DNA of 64,000 nt from Muribaculaceae bacterium Isolate-036 (Harlan) (lineage in GTDB: Bacteria; Bacteroidota; Bacteroidia; Bacteroidales; Muribaculaceae): assembly GCA_003833075.1 (NCBI GenBank), contig RIAY01000014.1, forward strand, positions 1 through 64,000, written 5' to 3'. Below are positions 16,065-25,119 of this stretch, one piece after another (the first letter of the stretch is position 1; every line of letters begins with the position of its first letter). The notes below the pieces were generated by a model. The model saw only the letters and a program-made list of their open reading frames with translations, did no database searches and was not told where the DNA came from. Position numbers and translations under genes: made by a program.

Positions 16065-18059
16065 TCAACTGAGCACTGAATCAAGAAGCGACTCATCAGC
16101 AATAAATGGTTCTGTTATCATAAAGCCGTTTTCACACTGAGTGTCATTCCACTCTCTGACTGTAGACATGGCATTCTCATTGCGTGCCCAGCTACGGCGT
16201 GCGACGCCACCCATGACATCCCATAACATGGCTTTGCGCAGAATATCGTCAACTCTTTCAGAGCCGTCGCATACCATTCCGAACCCGCCATTGATTGCTT
16301 TACCGATTCCTACGCCGCCGCCGTTATGAAGAGCCACCAGACTCATCCCGCGTGCGCAATTGCCGGCAAAACACTGCACTGCCATATCCGCCATGACATT
16401 TGAGCCATCCTTTATATTGGAAGTCTCGCGGAAAGGAGAGTCCGTACCACTTACGTCATGATGGTCCCTGCCAAGCATAATCGGACCGACTTCTCCATTG
16501 CGAACCATTTCGTTGAACTTCAGAGCTATTTTAAGCCTGCCCATTGCGTCCTGATACAGAATACGTGCCTGAGTGCCTACAACCATCGCGTTTTTTTCGG
16601 CATCGCGTATCCAATTGTAATTGTCGCGATCCTGACCCCTGCGATCCGGATTGATACATTCCATGGCAGCACGGTCTGTCTTGACAAGATCCTCATGTCT
16701 TCCGCTCAGGCACACCCATCGGAAAGGACCGTAACCATAATCGAAAAGCATGGGTCCCATTATGTCCTCTACATATGAAGGCCAGACAAACCCGTCTTTT
16801 TCATCAACTCCATTTCTGGAAATCTCCTTTACTCCGGCATCGTAGATGGCTTTCATAAATGAATTCCCATAATCAAAGAAGTATGTTCCACGCTCTACAA
16901 GTATTTTTATAGCTTCATAATGACGGCGCAGCGTGTCGTCGATCAATTCATGGAACCGCGCCGGATCATCGTGCAGGAGTCTTGTGCGCTCCTCAAAAGT
17001 GATTCCTGCAGGACAATATCCTCCTTCATATACTGCATGGCAGGATGTCTGGTCACTTAGTAATTCAATTTTCTTGTCATGACTGACAGCATATTCAAGA
17101 AGGTCAACGACATTTCCGTGATATGCGACAGATACAGGCATTCTCTTTTTCATGGCATCCTCCGCCAGACTGAAAGCTTCAGCTATATCATCTGTTATCT
17201 CCGCCACCCATCCTTGGTTTTTACGTGTCATTATGCGCGAGAGATCCACTTCCGCTATAATTGCAGCCGCGCCTGCGATTTCCGCAGCCTTTGGCTGAGC
17301 TCCACTCATGCCTCCGAGTCCCGAAGACACGAACAGGTGCCCTCTCAGATCGCCATCCTGCGGCACACCGAGTTTCATGCGGCCGGCATTGAGAAGAGTG
17401 TTGAAAGTGCCGTGCACGATACCCTGAGGTCCTATATACATCCAGCCGCCAGCCGTCATCTGTCCGTAATTCGCCACACCCATCTGCATCGCCTCATGCC
17501 AGTCATGGGGATTGTCGAACAAACCGACCATCATGGCATTTGTTATTATAACGCGCGGAGCGTCCTTCCGGGAAGGGAAGAGTCCGAGAGGATGACCAGA
17601 CTCAATGACAAGGGTCTGCTCATCTGTAAGTTCCTCAAGATACTTCTTTATAAGACGGTATTGCAGCCAATTCTGGCAAACCTGTCCCGTCTCACCGTAA
17701 GTCACGAGTTCATAAGGATAAAGAGCAATATCAAAACAAAGATTGTTGTCGATCATAACCTGAAACGCCTTACCTTCGACACATTTGCCTTTATACTCGT
17801 CAATGGGTTTGGCGGCAAGATTTCCTTCAGGACGAAACCGATATGCATATATCCGTCCACGAGTGCGCAGTTCTTCAAGAAATTCAGGAGCGGCTTTCTC
17901 ATGCAACTCCGGCGGAAGATAACGCAATGCATTCTTCAATGCAGTTCTGGTTTTCTCCGGTGTCAATGTGTATCCCCTGTCGGGAGCACGACGGATACCT
18001 TCTTCAAACGATGGCATATCAGGCCATTCGGCATCCAGAAGTATTCTGTTGTTATCCAT
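16065..18059 (-). CDS. hutU: Urocanate hydratase
   Basis: An NAD+-dependent urocanase of the long type, about 664 residues, converting urocanate to imidazolonepropionate. The signature GLGGMSGAQPKAAEIAGA is in the NAD-binding part, and GRDHHDVSGTDSPFRETSNI and LHNGGGVGIGKAINGGFGM are in the C-terminal half. I place the start at ATG 18057-18059; the frame is open to 18140, but that extension is unlike the family and passes through a -7 promoter box at 18086-18093. It is the first gene of the hut operon. Confidence 0.94.
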   Translation of the reverse strand: MDNNRILLDAEWPDMPSFEEGIRRAPDRGYTLTPEKTRTALKNALRYLPPELHEKAAPEFLEELRTRGRIYAYRFRPEGNLAAKPIDEYKGKCVEGKAFQVMIDNNLCFDIALYPYELVTYGETGQVCQNWLQYRLIKKYLEELTDEQTLVIESGHPLGLFPSRKDAPRVIITNAMMVGLFDNPHDWHEAMQMGVANYGQMTAGGWMYIGPQGIVHGTFNTLLNAGRMKLGVPQDGDLRGHLFVSSGLGGMSGAQPKAAEIAGAAAIIAEVDLSRIMTRKNQGWVAEITDDIAEAFSLAEDAMKKRMPVSVAYHGNVVDLLEYAVSHDKKIELLSDQTSCHAVYEGGYCPAGITFEERTRLLHDDPARFHELIDDTLRRHYEAIKILVERGTYFFDYGNSFMKAIYDAGVKEISRNGVDEKDGFVWPSYVEDIMGPMLFDYGYGPFRWVCLSGRHEDLVKTDRAAMECINPDRRGQDRDNYNWIRDAEKNAMVVGTQARILYQDAMGRLKIALKFNEMVRNGEVGPIMLGRDHHDVSGTDSPFRETSNIKDGSNVMADMAVQCFAGNCARGMSLVALHNGGGVGIGKAINGGFGMVCDGSERVDDILRKAMLWDVMGGVARRSWARNENAMSTVREWNDTQCENGFMITEPFIADESLLDSVLS

Positions 18060-18085
18060 GGAACATTTTTTATTCATATTTTTTA

Positions 18086-18093
18086 CAAAATTA
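18086..18093 (-). promoter_or_regulatory. -7 box of the hut operon
   Basis: TAATTTTG on the minus strand, 27 bp upstream of the chosen hutU start. A second match lies at 18154-18161. The 420-bp hutU-dnaE gap contains these and the dnaE promoter; I saw no riboswitch or clear operator in it. Confidence 0.5.
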
Positions 18094-18446
18094 AGAACTA
18101 TTCCAGACCTTGCAAATTTTTTCTTAATATTATAAAACATAAATCACCATATACAAAATTATCAATCGCACCCATTCCGGCATTGTCGCACAGAACTTGT
18201 CTTGACTTATTTACGAAAATCAAAATAATTATATTGCTGATTATTTTCCCAACCTCAGCGGATCTTTCCGGTTGTGTCCCCCCTCCCATAACCGCCAGAC
18301 GTAAGGTTGCCGGCTCTTCGAATAGCGAAAACACCTCGGAAATATCTCGCTGATATCAAGAAAAAATAAGGCAAGACGAGTTCACATTTTCAATAACAGG
18401 ACAACACTTTTCCAAATATGGAATTGGAAAAATAGTCGTCAAGTGT

Positions 18447-18454
18447 TATCTTTG
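18447..18454 (+). promoter_or_regulatory. -7 box of dnaE
   Basis: TATCTTTG, a full TAnnTTTG match, 25 bp upstream of the dnaE ATG at 18480. Confidence 0.6.
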
Positions 18455-18479
18455 CATTCGCTTTTGAATAATATACGAC

Positions 18480-21400
18480 ATGAGCAATATCCCATTCACG
18501 CACCTTCACGTGCACTCGCAATATAGCCTTCTTGACGGAAAGGCTACAATACCGGAACTTGTAGACAAAGCCATTGCCGACGGGCAACGGGGCATCGCGC
18601 TGACCGATCATGGCAACATGTTCGGAATCAAGGAATTTTTCAATTATGTCGAGAAAAAGAATTCCGGTAAACCAGACGAAGAGAAATTCAAGCCAATCAT
18701 CGGCTGCGAGATGTATGTGGCGCGCGAAAAACTGACCGATAAAAAAGACAAGACGGATAACGGCTATCACCTGATCGTGCTTGCCAAGAACAGCACCGGA
18801 TACCATAATCTGGTGAAACTTGTCAGCAAGGCATGGACTGAAGGTTATTACTACAAACCGAGAACTGACCGGACAGAACTTGCACTGCACCGGGAGGGAC
18901 TGATTGTGTGTTCGGCATGTCTTGGAGGGGAAGTGCCTCAGTTTATCATGCACGGAGACCTTGACAAGGCCGAGGAACGGATTGTCTGGTACAAGGAAAC
19001 TTTCGGTGATGACTATTATATAGAACTTCAACGACACGAGACATTCAAAGAAAACGCGAACCGTGAAGTGTTTGTAGAGCAGACCAAAGTCAACGAACAC
19101 TTGATAAAATTCGCGCGTAAGCATAATATAAAGATGGTTGCGACAAACGATGTGCACTTCGCTTTCGAGGACGATGCGGAGGCTCACGACCGTCTGATAT
19201 GCGTATCCATGCAGAAATCCTTTTATGAGCCACGTCTTCATTACACGAAACAGGAATGGCTCAAATCAACCGAAGAGATGCGTGAGATATTCAAGGATAT
19301 TCCGGAAGTTATCGACAATACAAAGGAAATACTTGACAAGATTGAATTCTATACGTTAAATCACGCCCCAATCATGCCATTTTTCGATATTCCCAAGGAA
19401 TTTGGAACGGAAGAGGAGTATAGAGAGAGGATCACGGAAAAAGAGCTGTTTGATGAATTCACTCAGGATGAAAACGGTAATGTGGTTCTTTCCGAAGATG
19501 AAGCAAAGAAAAAAATAGAGCGTCTCGGAGGATATGACAAACTTTACCGTATCAAGTTTGAAGCCGACTATCTGGAAAAACTGACCATGGAGGGCGCGCT
19601 TGAAAGATATGGGAATCCTTTGCCAGATGATGTAAAAGAACGGCTGAAGTTTGAATTATACATAATGAAGACAATGGGATTTCCCGGATACTTTCTCATC
19701 GTGCAGGATTTTATCAATACAGGAAGAAAGAAACTTGGAGTGAGCATCGGTCCCGGTCGTGGATCCGCCGCTGGAAGTGCTGCAGCCTATTGTCTTGGAA
19801 TCACCCAGATAGACCCGATCAAATATGACCTTCTCTTTGAACGTTTTCTCAATCCGGACCGAATCTCGCTCCCTGATATAGACGTCGATTTTGATGATGA
19901 CGGACGATATGAGGTCCTTAAATACGTGACGGAGAAATATGGAGAGGAAAAAGTTGCCCATATTATCACTTATCAGACTATGGCAACGAAAATGGCAATA
20001 AAGGATGTGGCAAAAGTGCTTGAGGTTCCGCTTCCGGAAGCAAACCGTCTTGCCAAACTCGTGCCCGACCGCTTGCCTGAGGTCAACGGAAAGGCACCGA
20101 AGATCAATTTCAAAAACTGTTTGCTCTACAATAAAGAGTTTGCCGCAGAGAAAGAGAATCCCAACGAGGGTATACGCGAGACCATGAAATATGCCGAACA
20201 GCTTGAAGGGAATATCCGTGGAACGGGCATTCACGCGTGTGGCGTGATCATATGTCGAGACGACATAACCGACTGGGTTCCGGTATCGATGGCAACAGAT
20301 GCCGATGGCTCGAAAGTAATATCAACTCAATATGAGGGAAGTGTGATTGAGGAAACCGGATTGATCAAGATGGACTTCCTCGGACTCAAAACGCTTTCTA
20401 TTATCAAAGAAGCTATTGCAAACATCAAGCATACGAGAGGGATTGATGTCGATATCGATCATATCCCACTTGATGACAAGGAGACATTCGACTTGTATTG
20501 CAAAGGTAACACAACTTCTACATTCCAGTTTGAGTCTGAAGGTATGCAGAAGTCTCTGCGTGAGCTCCAGCCTTCTAAATTTGAAGACCTGATAGCCATG
20601 AATGCGCTTTATCGTCCAGGACCTATGGACTATATCCCATCGTTCATCAGACGTAAACACGGAGACGAACCGATCACGTATGACATACCGATAATGTCAC
20701 AGTATCTTGAGGAGACATACGGTATCACCGTATATCAGGAGCAGGTGATGCTACTCTCGCGTCTGCTGTCAAGCTTCACACGAGGCGAATCCGACATGCT
20801 GAGAAAGGCGATGGGTAAAAAGCAGATCGACAAGATGATGAAGCTCAAGAAAAAATTCATGGAGCAGGGTATGAAAAACGGACATCCCGAGCAAGCACTT
20901 GAAAAAATCTGGGCGGACTGGGAAAAATTTGCATCATATGCCTTCAACAAAAGCCACGCAACATGTTACAGCTGGGTGGCATATCAGACAGCATACCTCA
21001 AAGCCCACTACCCTGCCGAATACATGGCAGGTGTCTTGAGCCGGAACCTGACAGCAGCCGATAAACTTCGCAAATTTATGGACGAATGCAAACGAATGGG
21101 AATAACCGTCAAGGGACCTGACATCAACGAGTCAATAGAAAGATTCGGTGTCAACCAGAAAGGTGAAATCCGTTTTGGTCTTGCAGCCGTGAAAGGAGTT
21201 GGTCTTAACGCTGTAAACGCCATCATATCGGAGCGAGACAAAAACGGTGCGTTCAAGGATATTTATGATTTTGTGGAGAGAGTCAATCTTTCCGCATGCA
21301 ACCGTGGTGCGATAGAGAACCTTGCCATGTCAGGAGCATTCGACTGCTTCAATGTCCAACGCGAAATGTTCGTGCACCCGATGTTTGACTCGACATATAC

Positions 21401-22166
21401 CGATTTGCTTGTCAAATATGGTCAGAACATACAGAACGACAAAAACTCTCTTCAGATGAGTCTGTTTGGCGAGCTCGAACCTATCGAGACAAATAAACCG
21501 CCATATCCCAATCCGGAGCCGTGGGATCGTCTGGCGATACTTGAAAAAGAAAAAGAGATGGTGATGATGTATCTGTCCGCTCACCCTCTTGACCCTTATT
21601 ACATGGAACTGACTTACGGCTGCAACACACCTTGTGAACAATTCAAGGACAAGCAAAACGCTCCATGCAAGATCACGATGGGAGGACTTGTGACGAAAGT
21701 AACACTGAAGACATCGCGTAAGGGAAATGAATTCACCATTGTGGAACTGGAAGATTTCACGGGAAAAACGGAAATCGCCCTCTTTGGCATGAATCACAAT
21801 CAGCACAAAGACAAATTCAGAATCGGAGAACCGACATTCGTTAAAATCAATATTGTTCCCGGGCGGTTTAATCCCGAACGAACGGACATGCAGATAGAAG
21901 AAGTCTCCTCTCTTGAATCCAAAAGAGGTAATATCGCTAACGGAGTTCTTGTTTACATGAACTTCAAATACGATAACAGAGAATTCTTTACAGCGTTGGA
22001 GCAGATCCCGGACAACAACCGTAAAGGGGACTTGTATTTTGACATATTCGACCCCGAGTCAAGACAATCCATAAGAGTGCATTCGCGCAAAAAAATGCCG
22101 ATAACCCGCGAGCTTATAGATACGCTGCGTGATTACGGCATGCGTTTCAAGATATCTACACTATGA
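18480..22166 (+). CDS. dnaE: DNA polymerase III subunit alpha
   Basis: The 1228-residue replicative polymerase of DnaE type. An N-terminal PHP domain starts at HLHVHSQYSLLDG. The palm has GPGRGSAAGSAAAYCLG and the catalytic aspartates of PDIDVDF (Asp466, 468, 470), with the third acidic position in KMDFLGLKTL. A helix-hairpin-helix region is around 850-900, and a C-terminal OB fold starts near CKITMGGLVTKV. Length is normal for Bacteroidota DnaE. It is followed 63 bp later by trxA on the same strand. Confidence 0.98.
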   Translation: MSNIPFTHLHVHSQYSLLDGKATIPELVDKAIADGQRGIALTDHGNMFGIKEFFNYVEKKNSGKPDEEKFKPIIGCEMYVAREKLTDKKDKTDNGYHLIVLAKNSTGYHNLVKLVSKAWTEGYYYKPRTDRTELALHREGLIVCSACLGGEVPQFIMHGDLDKAEERIVWYKETFGDDYYIELQRHETFKENANREVFVEQTKVNEHLIKFARKHNIKMVATNDVHFAFEDDAEAHDRLICVSMQKSFYEPRLHYTKQEWLKSTEEMREIFKDIPEVIDNTKEILDKIEFYTLNHAPIMPFFDIPKEFGTEEEYRERITEKELFDEFTQDENGNVVLSEDEAKKKIERLGGYDKLYRIKFEADYLEKLTMEGALERYGNPLPDDVKERLKFELYIMKTMGFPGYFLIVQDFINTGRKKLGVSIGPGRGSAAGSAAAYCLGITQIDPIKYDLLFERFLNPDRISLPDIDVDFDDDGRYEVLKYVTEKYGEEKVAHIITYQTMATKMAIKDVAKVLEVPLPEANRLAKLVPDRLPEVNGKAPKINFKNCLLYNKEFAAEKENPNEGIRETMKYAEQLEGNIRGTGIHACGVIICRDDITDWVPVSMATDADGSKVISTQYEGSVIEETGLIKMDFLGLKTLSIIKEAIANIKHTRGIDVDIDHIPLDDKETFDLYCKGNTTSTFQFESEGMQKSLRELQPSKFEDLIAMNALYRPGPMDYIPSFIRRKHGDEPITYDIPIMSQYLEETYGITVYQEQVMLLSRLLSSFTRGESDMLRKAMGKKQIDKMMKLKKKFMEQGMKNGHPEQALEKIWADWEKFASYAFNKSHATCYSWVAYQTAYLKAHYPAEYMAGVLSRNLTAADKLRKFMDECKRMGITVKGPDINESIERFGVNQKGEIRFGLAAVKGVGLNAVNAIISERDKNGAFKDIYDFVERVNLSACNRGAIENLAMSGAFDCFNVQREMFVHPMFDSTYTDLLVKYGQNIQNDKNSLQMSLFGELEPIETNKPPYPNPEPWDRLAILEKEKEMVMMYLSAHPLDPYYMELTYGCNTPCEQFKDKQNAPCKITMGGLVTKVTLKTSRKGNEFTIVELEDFTGKTEIALFGMNHNQHKDKFRIGEPTFVKINIVPGRFNPERTDMQIEEVSSLESKRGNIANGVLVYMNFKYDNREFFTALEQIPDNNRKGDLYFDIFDPESRQSIRVHSRKKMPITRELIDTLRDYGMRFKISTL

Positions 22167-22229
22167 TTTAATCACCAACAATATAATCACCAACAATATA
22201 ATCATCAACCATAAACAAATAACTAAATC

Positions 22230-22544
22230 ATGGCAATTCAATTCACAGATCAGACAGCCAAGGAGGCTATTGAATCAGGAAAAACAGTGGTAATAGACTT
22301 CTGGGCTACATGGTGCGGACCATGCATGAAGCTTGGTCCTGTTGTCGAAGAACTCGCGGAAAAATATGGAGACAAGGCGATAATCGGCAAACTCAATATT
22401 GACGAAAACGATGAAATTGTCGCTGAGAACCGAATACGCAGCATTCCTACAGTTCTTTTCTTCAAAGGTGGCGAGGCTGTAGATCGCAGTGTCGGTCTGG
22501 TAAAACTTGAGGACCTCGAAAGCAAACTTCTTCCTCTGCTTTAA
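22230..22544 (+). CDS. trxA: Thioredoxin
   Basis: A 104-residue cytoplasmic disulfide reductant with the active site Trp28-Cys29-Gly-Pro-Cys32 and the cis-Pro loop SIPTV. There is no signal peptide. The thioredoxin reductase that would recharge it is encoded near the right edge of the window. The stop codon TAA (22542-22544) is itself the target duplication of a MITE that inserted right after it. The original stop is therefore kept, but the native 3' untranslated sequence and terminator have been pushed away by 183 bp. Confidence 0.97.
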   Translation: MAIQFTDQTAKEAIESGKTVVIDFWATWCGPCMKLGPVVEELAEKYGDKAIIGKLNIDENDEIVAENRIRSIPTVLFFKGGEAVDRSVGLVKLEDLESKLLPLL

Positions 22545-22727
22545 GAAACTGTTTAAATTTAATTCGAAATTTTTTATATAGTGAATCTTGTGGCTTCCTT
22601 GAGGTCTTTTATGGTTGTTTTCACCGAGTCTCATCGGTCACATAGCCCGCTATGCTCCCTCTTCGACTCGTAAAAACACCTCATAAAATCCTCTCAATGA
22701 ACCTCACAATTAAATTTAAACAGTTTC
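22545..22727. mobile_element. 183-bp MITE, copy 1 (IS5-type ends)
   Basis: Non-coding element with about 20-bp terminal inverted repeats (left end GAAACTGTTTAAATTTAATT, right end its complement) and a 3-bp TNA target duplication, TAA at 22542-22544 and 22728-22730. It is base-for-base identical to 23411-23593. TNA duplications and these ends fit elements moved by an IS5-group transposase. Confidence 0.85.
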
Positions 22728-22762
22728 TAAGAAACTTAAACAGCTTCCAAACTGTTTGAGAT

Positions 22763-22822
22763 AAAAAATATTCATGGCATACGGGAATTAAAGACTGCTC
22801 CCGTATGCCATGAATATTTTTT
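22763..22822. terminator. Bidirectional terminator between trxA and the NlpC/P60 gene
   Basis: Perfect 24-bp arms (22763-22786 and 22799-22822) around a 12-nt loop, with A-runs at the 5' side and T-runs at the 3' side, so it works on both strands between convergent genes. It is probably the original terminator of trxA, now displaced by the MITE. Confidence 0.85.
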
Positions 22823-22846
22823 ACATTCACACCAAAGATGATTCTC

Positions 22847-23377
22847 CTAATCCGGCACTCTGCCAAACATTATGAAAGTCCGGATATAGTATGGCGTATC
22901 TATTCTTGAAACTATCACACCCTTCTTTGTTGACGCATGAACAAAACACACATCGTCTATCATTATTCCCACATGAGATATCTTCTCCGGATCATGTCCT
23001 GTAGCGAAAAACACAAGATCTCCGGGCTGCACCTCCCCTTTTTCCAAAGGTAAGCAAAACTCTGCCTGCTTTGCAGAGTTTCGAGGCAACTTTTTCCCGG
23101 TTACATCCTCATAGACCCTAAGCACCATTCCGGAACAGTCTGTGCCTTTCTTCTTGTCACACTTTGCATATGCATATGGTGTGTCTACCCATGACAATGC
23201 CTCCTTTACTATTTGTTTCTGCGATTCCGTAGCATTAATATTCTTAATACTTAAGGACTCTTCGCCATGCACACGATTGCTTTGACTGCCGGCTTTATGC
23301 GAAGAATGACAAGATGTGGAAAATATCCCTATTGTGACTGTCGCGAAGCACACTAATAAGACTGTTCTTATATTCAT
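22847..23377 (-). CDS. NlpC/P60 family lipoprotein, cell-wall endopeptidase
   Basis: A 176-residue protein with a signal peptide and lipobox ending at Cys23 (IFSTSC), so probably a lipoprotein. The NlpC/P60 domain spans about 50-175, with the catalytic triad Cys81 (TDCSGMV), His135 (SHVGIMI) and His147 (FVHAST). Family members cut the gamma-D-Glu-diaminoacyl bond in peptidoglycan peptides, acting in the periplasm or at the cell surface. It stands alone between two identical MITEs in direct orientation, so recombination between them could delete it. Confidence 0.93.
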   Translation of the reverse strand: MNIRTVLLVCFATVTIGIFSTSCHSSHKAGSQSNRVHGEESLSIKNINATESQKQIVKEALSWVDTPYAYAKCDKKKGTDCSGMVLRVYEDVTGKKLPRNSAKQAEFCLPLEKGEVQPGDLVFFATGHDPEKISHVGIMIDDVCFVHASTKKGVIVSRIDTPYYIRTFIMFGRVPD

Positions 23378-23410
23378 TTAGAAAATCTCAGGTTTTTAAA
23401 CAAGCTCTTA

Positions 23411-23593
23411 GAAACTGTTTAAATTTAATTCGAAATTTTTTATATAGTGAATCTTGTGGCTTCCTTGAGGTCTTTTATGGTTGTTTTCACCGAGTCTCAT
23501 CGGTCACATAGCCCGCTATGCTCCCTCTTCGACTCGTAAAAACACCTCATAAAATCCTCTCAATGAACCTCACAATTAAATTTAAACAGTTTC
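23411..23593. mobile_element. 183-bp MITE, copy 2
   Basis: Identical to 22545-22727 and in the same orientation. Its TNA duplication is TTA (23408-23410 and 23594-23596). The left flank 23395-23411 resembles the element's own outer end (14 of 17 positions of TTTAAACAGTTTCTTAG), so it seems to have landed beside an older remnant. The rest of the 347-bp gap before the next gene holds nothing else I can name. Confidence 0.85.
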
Positions 23594-23724
23594 TTAAACT
23601 GTAAGCAGCTATTGGAATCAATCATACATCATATGCCGTTTATTCCAGACAACAAATTTAATAAGAATTTATGAAAAAACAGCAATCAAGTCAAAGAAGG
23701 ACTGAAATGGATGAATGAGCATAA

Positions 23725-24249
23725 ATGAATATAAATAGTAAGTATGCATCATATCAGCGATTTAAACGTGAGTTGAATGTTAATAAATTCATGGTAAATG
23801 AGGTGATGAGAGAACAATACGACGAACCATATTTCCTGTATCACGAAGAGTTTAAGACTATATTGAAAACGGACGTGCCGGAATCATTGTCTTCCACCAA
23901 AGATGCCTTTCTTCTTCAATGTGCGATAGGCTGTCGCATCAGCGATTTCAGAAAACTCATGATGGACAACATCGCAATAACGGAAGATGGGATACCTTAT
24001 GTCAGGTATCTTCCGAAGAAAACCATGAGGACTCAACTCGACCGCAAGGAGAAGACCACCCCTCTGATGCTGTTTGCTGTGGATATCATCAGGCGTAGAG
24101 GATTTGATTTCGATTTTGTCCGACACAATCCGGGCACCAATATGCATAAAAAGAAAATCAAGAAGCTGCTTGAATATTGCAAAATAAACCGTATTGTCAG
24201 CCGGTTTAACGAGGCATCGGGCAAAATGGAACGAGTTTCGTTGTGTTAG
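23725..24249 (+). pseudogene. Truncated tyrosine recombinase fragment
   Basis: A 174-residue piece of a Bacteroidota integrase. The end of the core-binding domain and the first part of the catalytic domain are present, including box I in FLLQCAIGCRISDFRKL, with the canonical Arg. It ends at TAG 24247-24249 before the His-X-X-Arg and Tyr boxes, and the downstream sequence does not continue the domain in that frame. The N-terminal arm-binding domain is also missing. It cannot recombine and is probably the relic of a former mobile element. Confidence 0.75.
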
Positions 24250-24349
24250 ATAGGCAATATACGGGCAGAAAGTTTGCCAAAAGAATTGGAAGCCTCAGAA
24301 CTGATGTTTTTTATCAGGCTATTAAGCTGATTATGTGAGAAATTTGTTG

Positions 24350-24357
24350 TACCTTTG
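24350..24357 (+). promoter_or_regulatory. -7 box of the toxin-antitoxin operon
   Basis: TACCTTTG, 29 bp upstream of the antitoxin ATG. TTTG at 24342-24345 is too close to be the -33 element. Confidence 0.5.
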
Positions 24358-24386
24358 TAATTGAATAACAAGAAAGAGATAATATT

Positions 24387-24551
24387 ATGGCTCGACCGAT
24401 TCAGGATACCCCGGTTCTCAGTGGCGAGGATGCACGTCGCTTTGTAGAACTGATGAACACCCCACGTCCGGAAACGCCGGAGCGTAAGGCGCAGATAAAG
24501 GCGGCTTATGATACCGTTATGAAAATGTTGGCTCGCAATCAGAAGAAATGA
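24387..24551 (+). CDS. Small antitoxin-like protein of a GNAT toxin pair
   Basis: A 54-residue protein starting MARPIQDTPVLSGEDARRF and ending with a Lys-rich helix (MKMLARNQKK). Its stop TGA overlaps the ATG of the GNAT gene (ATGA, 24548-24551), the usual arrangement for antitoxin followed by toxin. The middle segment ELMNTPRPETPERKAQIKAAY looks like a helix that could wrap the partner. The DNA-binding fold of this class is not obvious, so antitoxin function rests on context. Confidence 0.65.
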   Translation: MARPIQDTPVLSGEDARRFVELMNTPRPETPERKAQIKAAYDTVMKMLARNQKK

Positions 24552-25099
24552 CTTTTGAGGACTTTTATCAGGATTACGGTATCCGCAAACTTGACTTAGG
24601 AGAACGTGTCAAAGCATTCTCATGTGATGATGAAGATTTGGATGACTTCATCATCAATGATGCGCCCTTGTATCGGGAGGCATTGTTGGCAGTTACCTAT
24701 ATCATTGAGAGAAATTCCGACAAAGAGGTTGTAGGTTATTTCAGTTTGGCGAATGATCGAATTGCTATCAAGGATTTTCCATCCAATAATGAATTCAACA
24801 AATTTCGTAGGCATAGGTTTGTTAACGAGAAAAGGCTAACCAACTATCCATCGGTGAAATTATGCCGTTTTGCATTGAGCAACGCTGTTAAAGGCAAGCA
24901 TATAGGGTCGATATTATTGGACTTCATGAAGCGGTATTTTGTTTCCGACAATAAGACAGGTTGCCGATTTCTCACTGTGGATGCCTATTGTACAGCAGAA
25001 CCCTTCTATCAGAAAAACGGATTTTTATACTTGAATAGTGCCGATGAGGGAAAGCCGACACGATTGATGTTCTACGATCTTATCAATTTGGAAGATTAA
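24548..25099 (+). CDS. GNAT-family acetyltransferase, probable toxin
   Basis: A 183-residue single-domain GNAT protein. Visible are the opening FSCDDEDLDDFI, the strand VVGYFSLAND, the acetyl-CoA loop region VKGKHIGSILLDFM and the closing AEPFYQKNGFLYL. This pattern matches the TacT-type toxins, which acetylate the amino acid on charged tRNAs and stop translation. It is translationally coupled to a 54-residue partner. Other GNAT substrates remain possible; toxin activity is inferred from the gene pair. Confidence 0.75.
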   Translation: MTFEDFYQDYGIRKLDLGERVKAFSCDDEDLDDFIINDAPLYREALLAVTYIIERNSDKEVVGYFSLANDRIAIKDFPSNNEFNKFRRHRFVNEKRLTNYPSVKLCRFALSNAVKGKHIGSILLDFMKRYFVSDNKTGCRFLTVDAYCTAEPFYQKNGFLYLNSADEGKPTRLMFYDLINLED

Positions 25100-25119
25100 C
25101 CATTACATTGTGCATTTTA

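Noticed and set aside
17079-18353. Long plus-strand frame opposite hutU
   Set aside because: Antisense shadow of a clear urocanase gene; the translated product is basic, with no domain and no promoter.
18390-19241. 283-codon minus-strand frame opposite dnaE
   Set aside because: Antisense to the highly conserved PHP domain of dnaE; no family resemblance.
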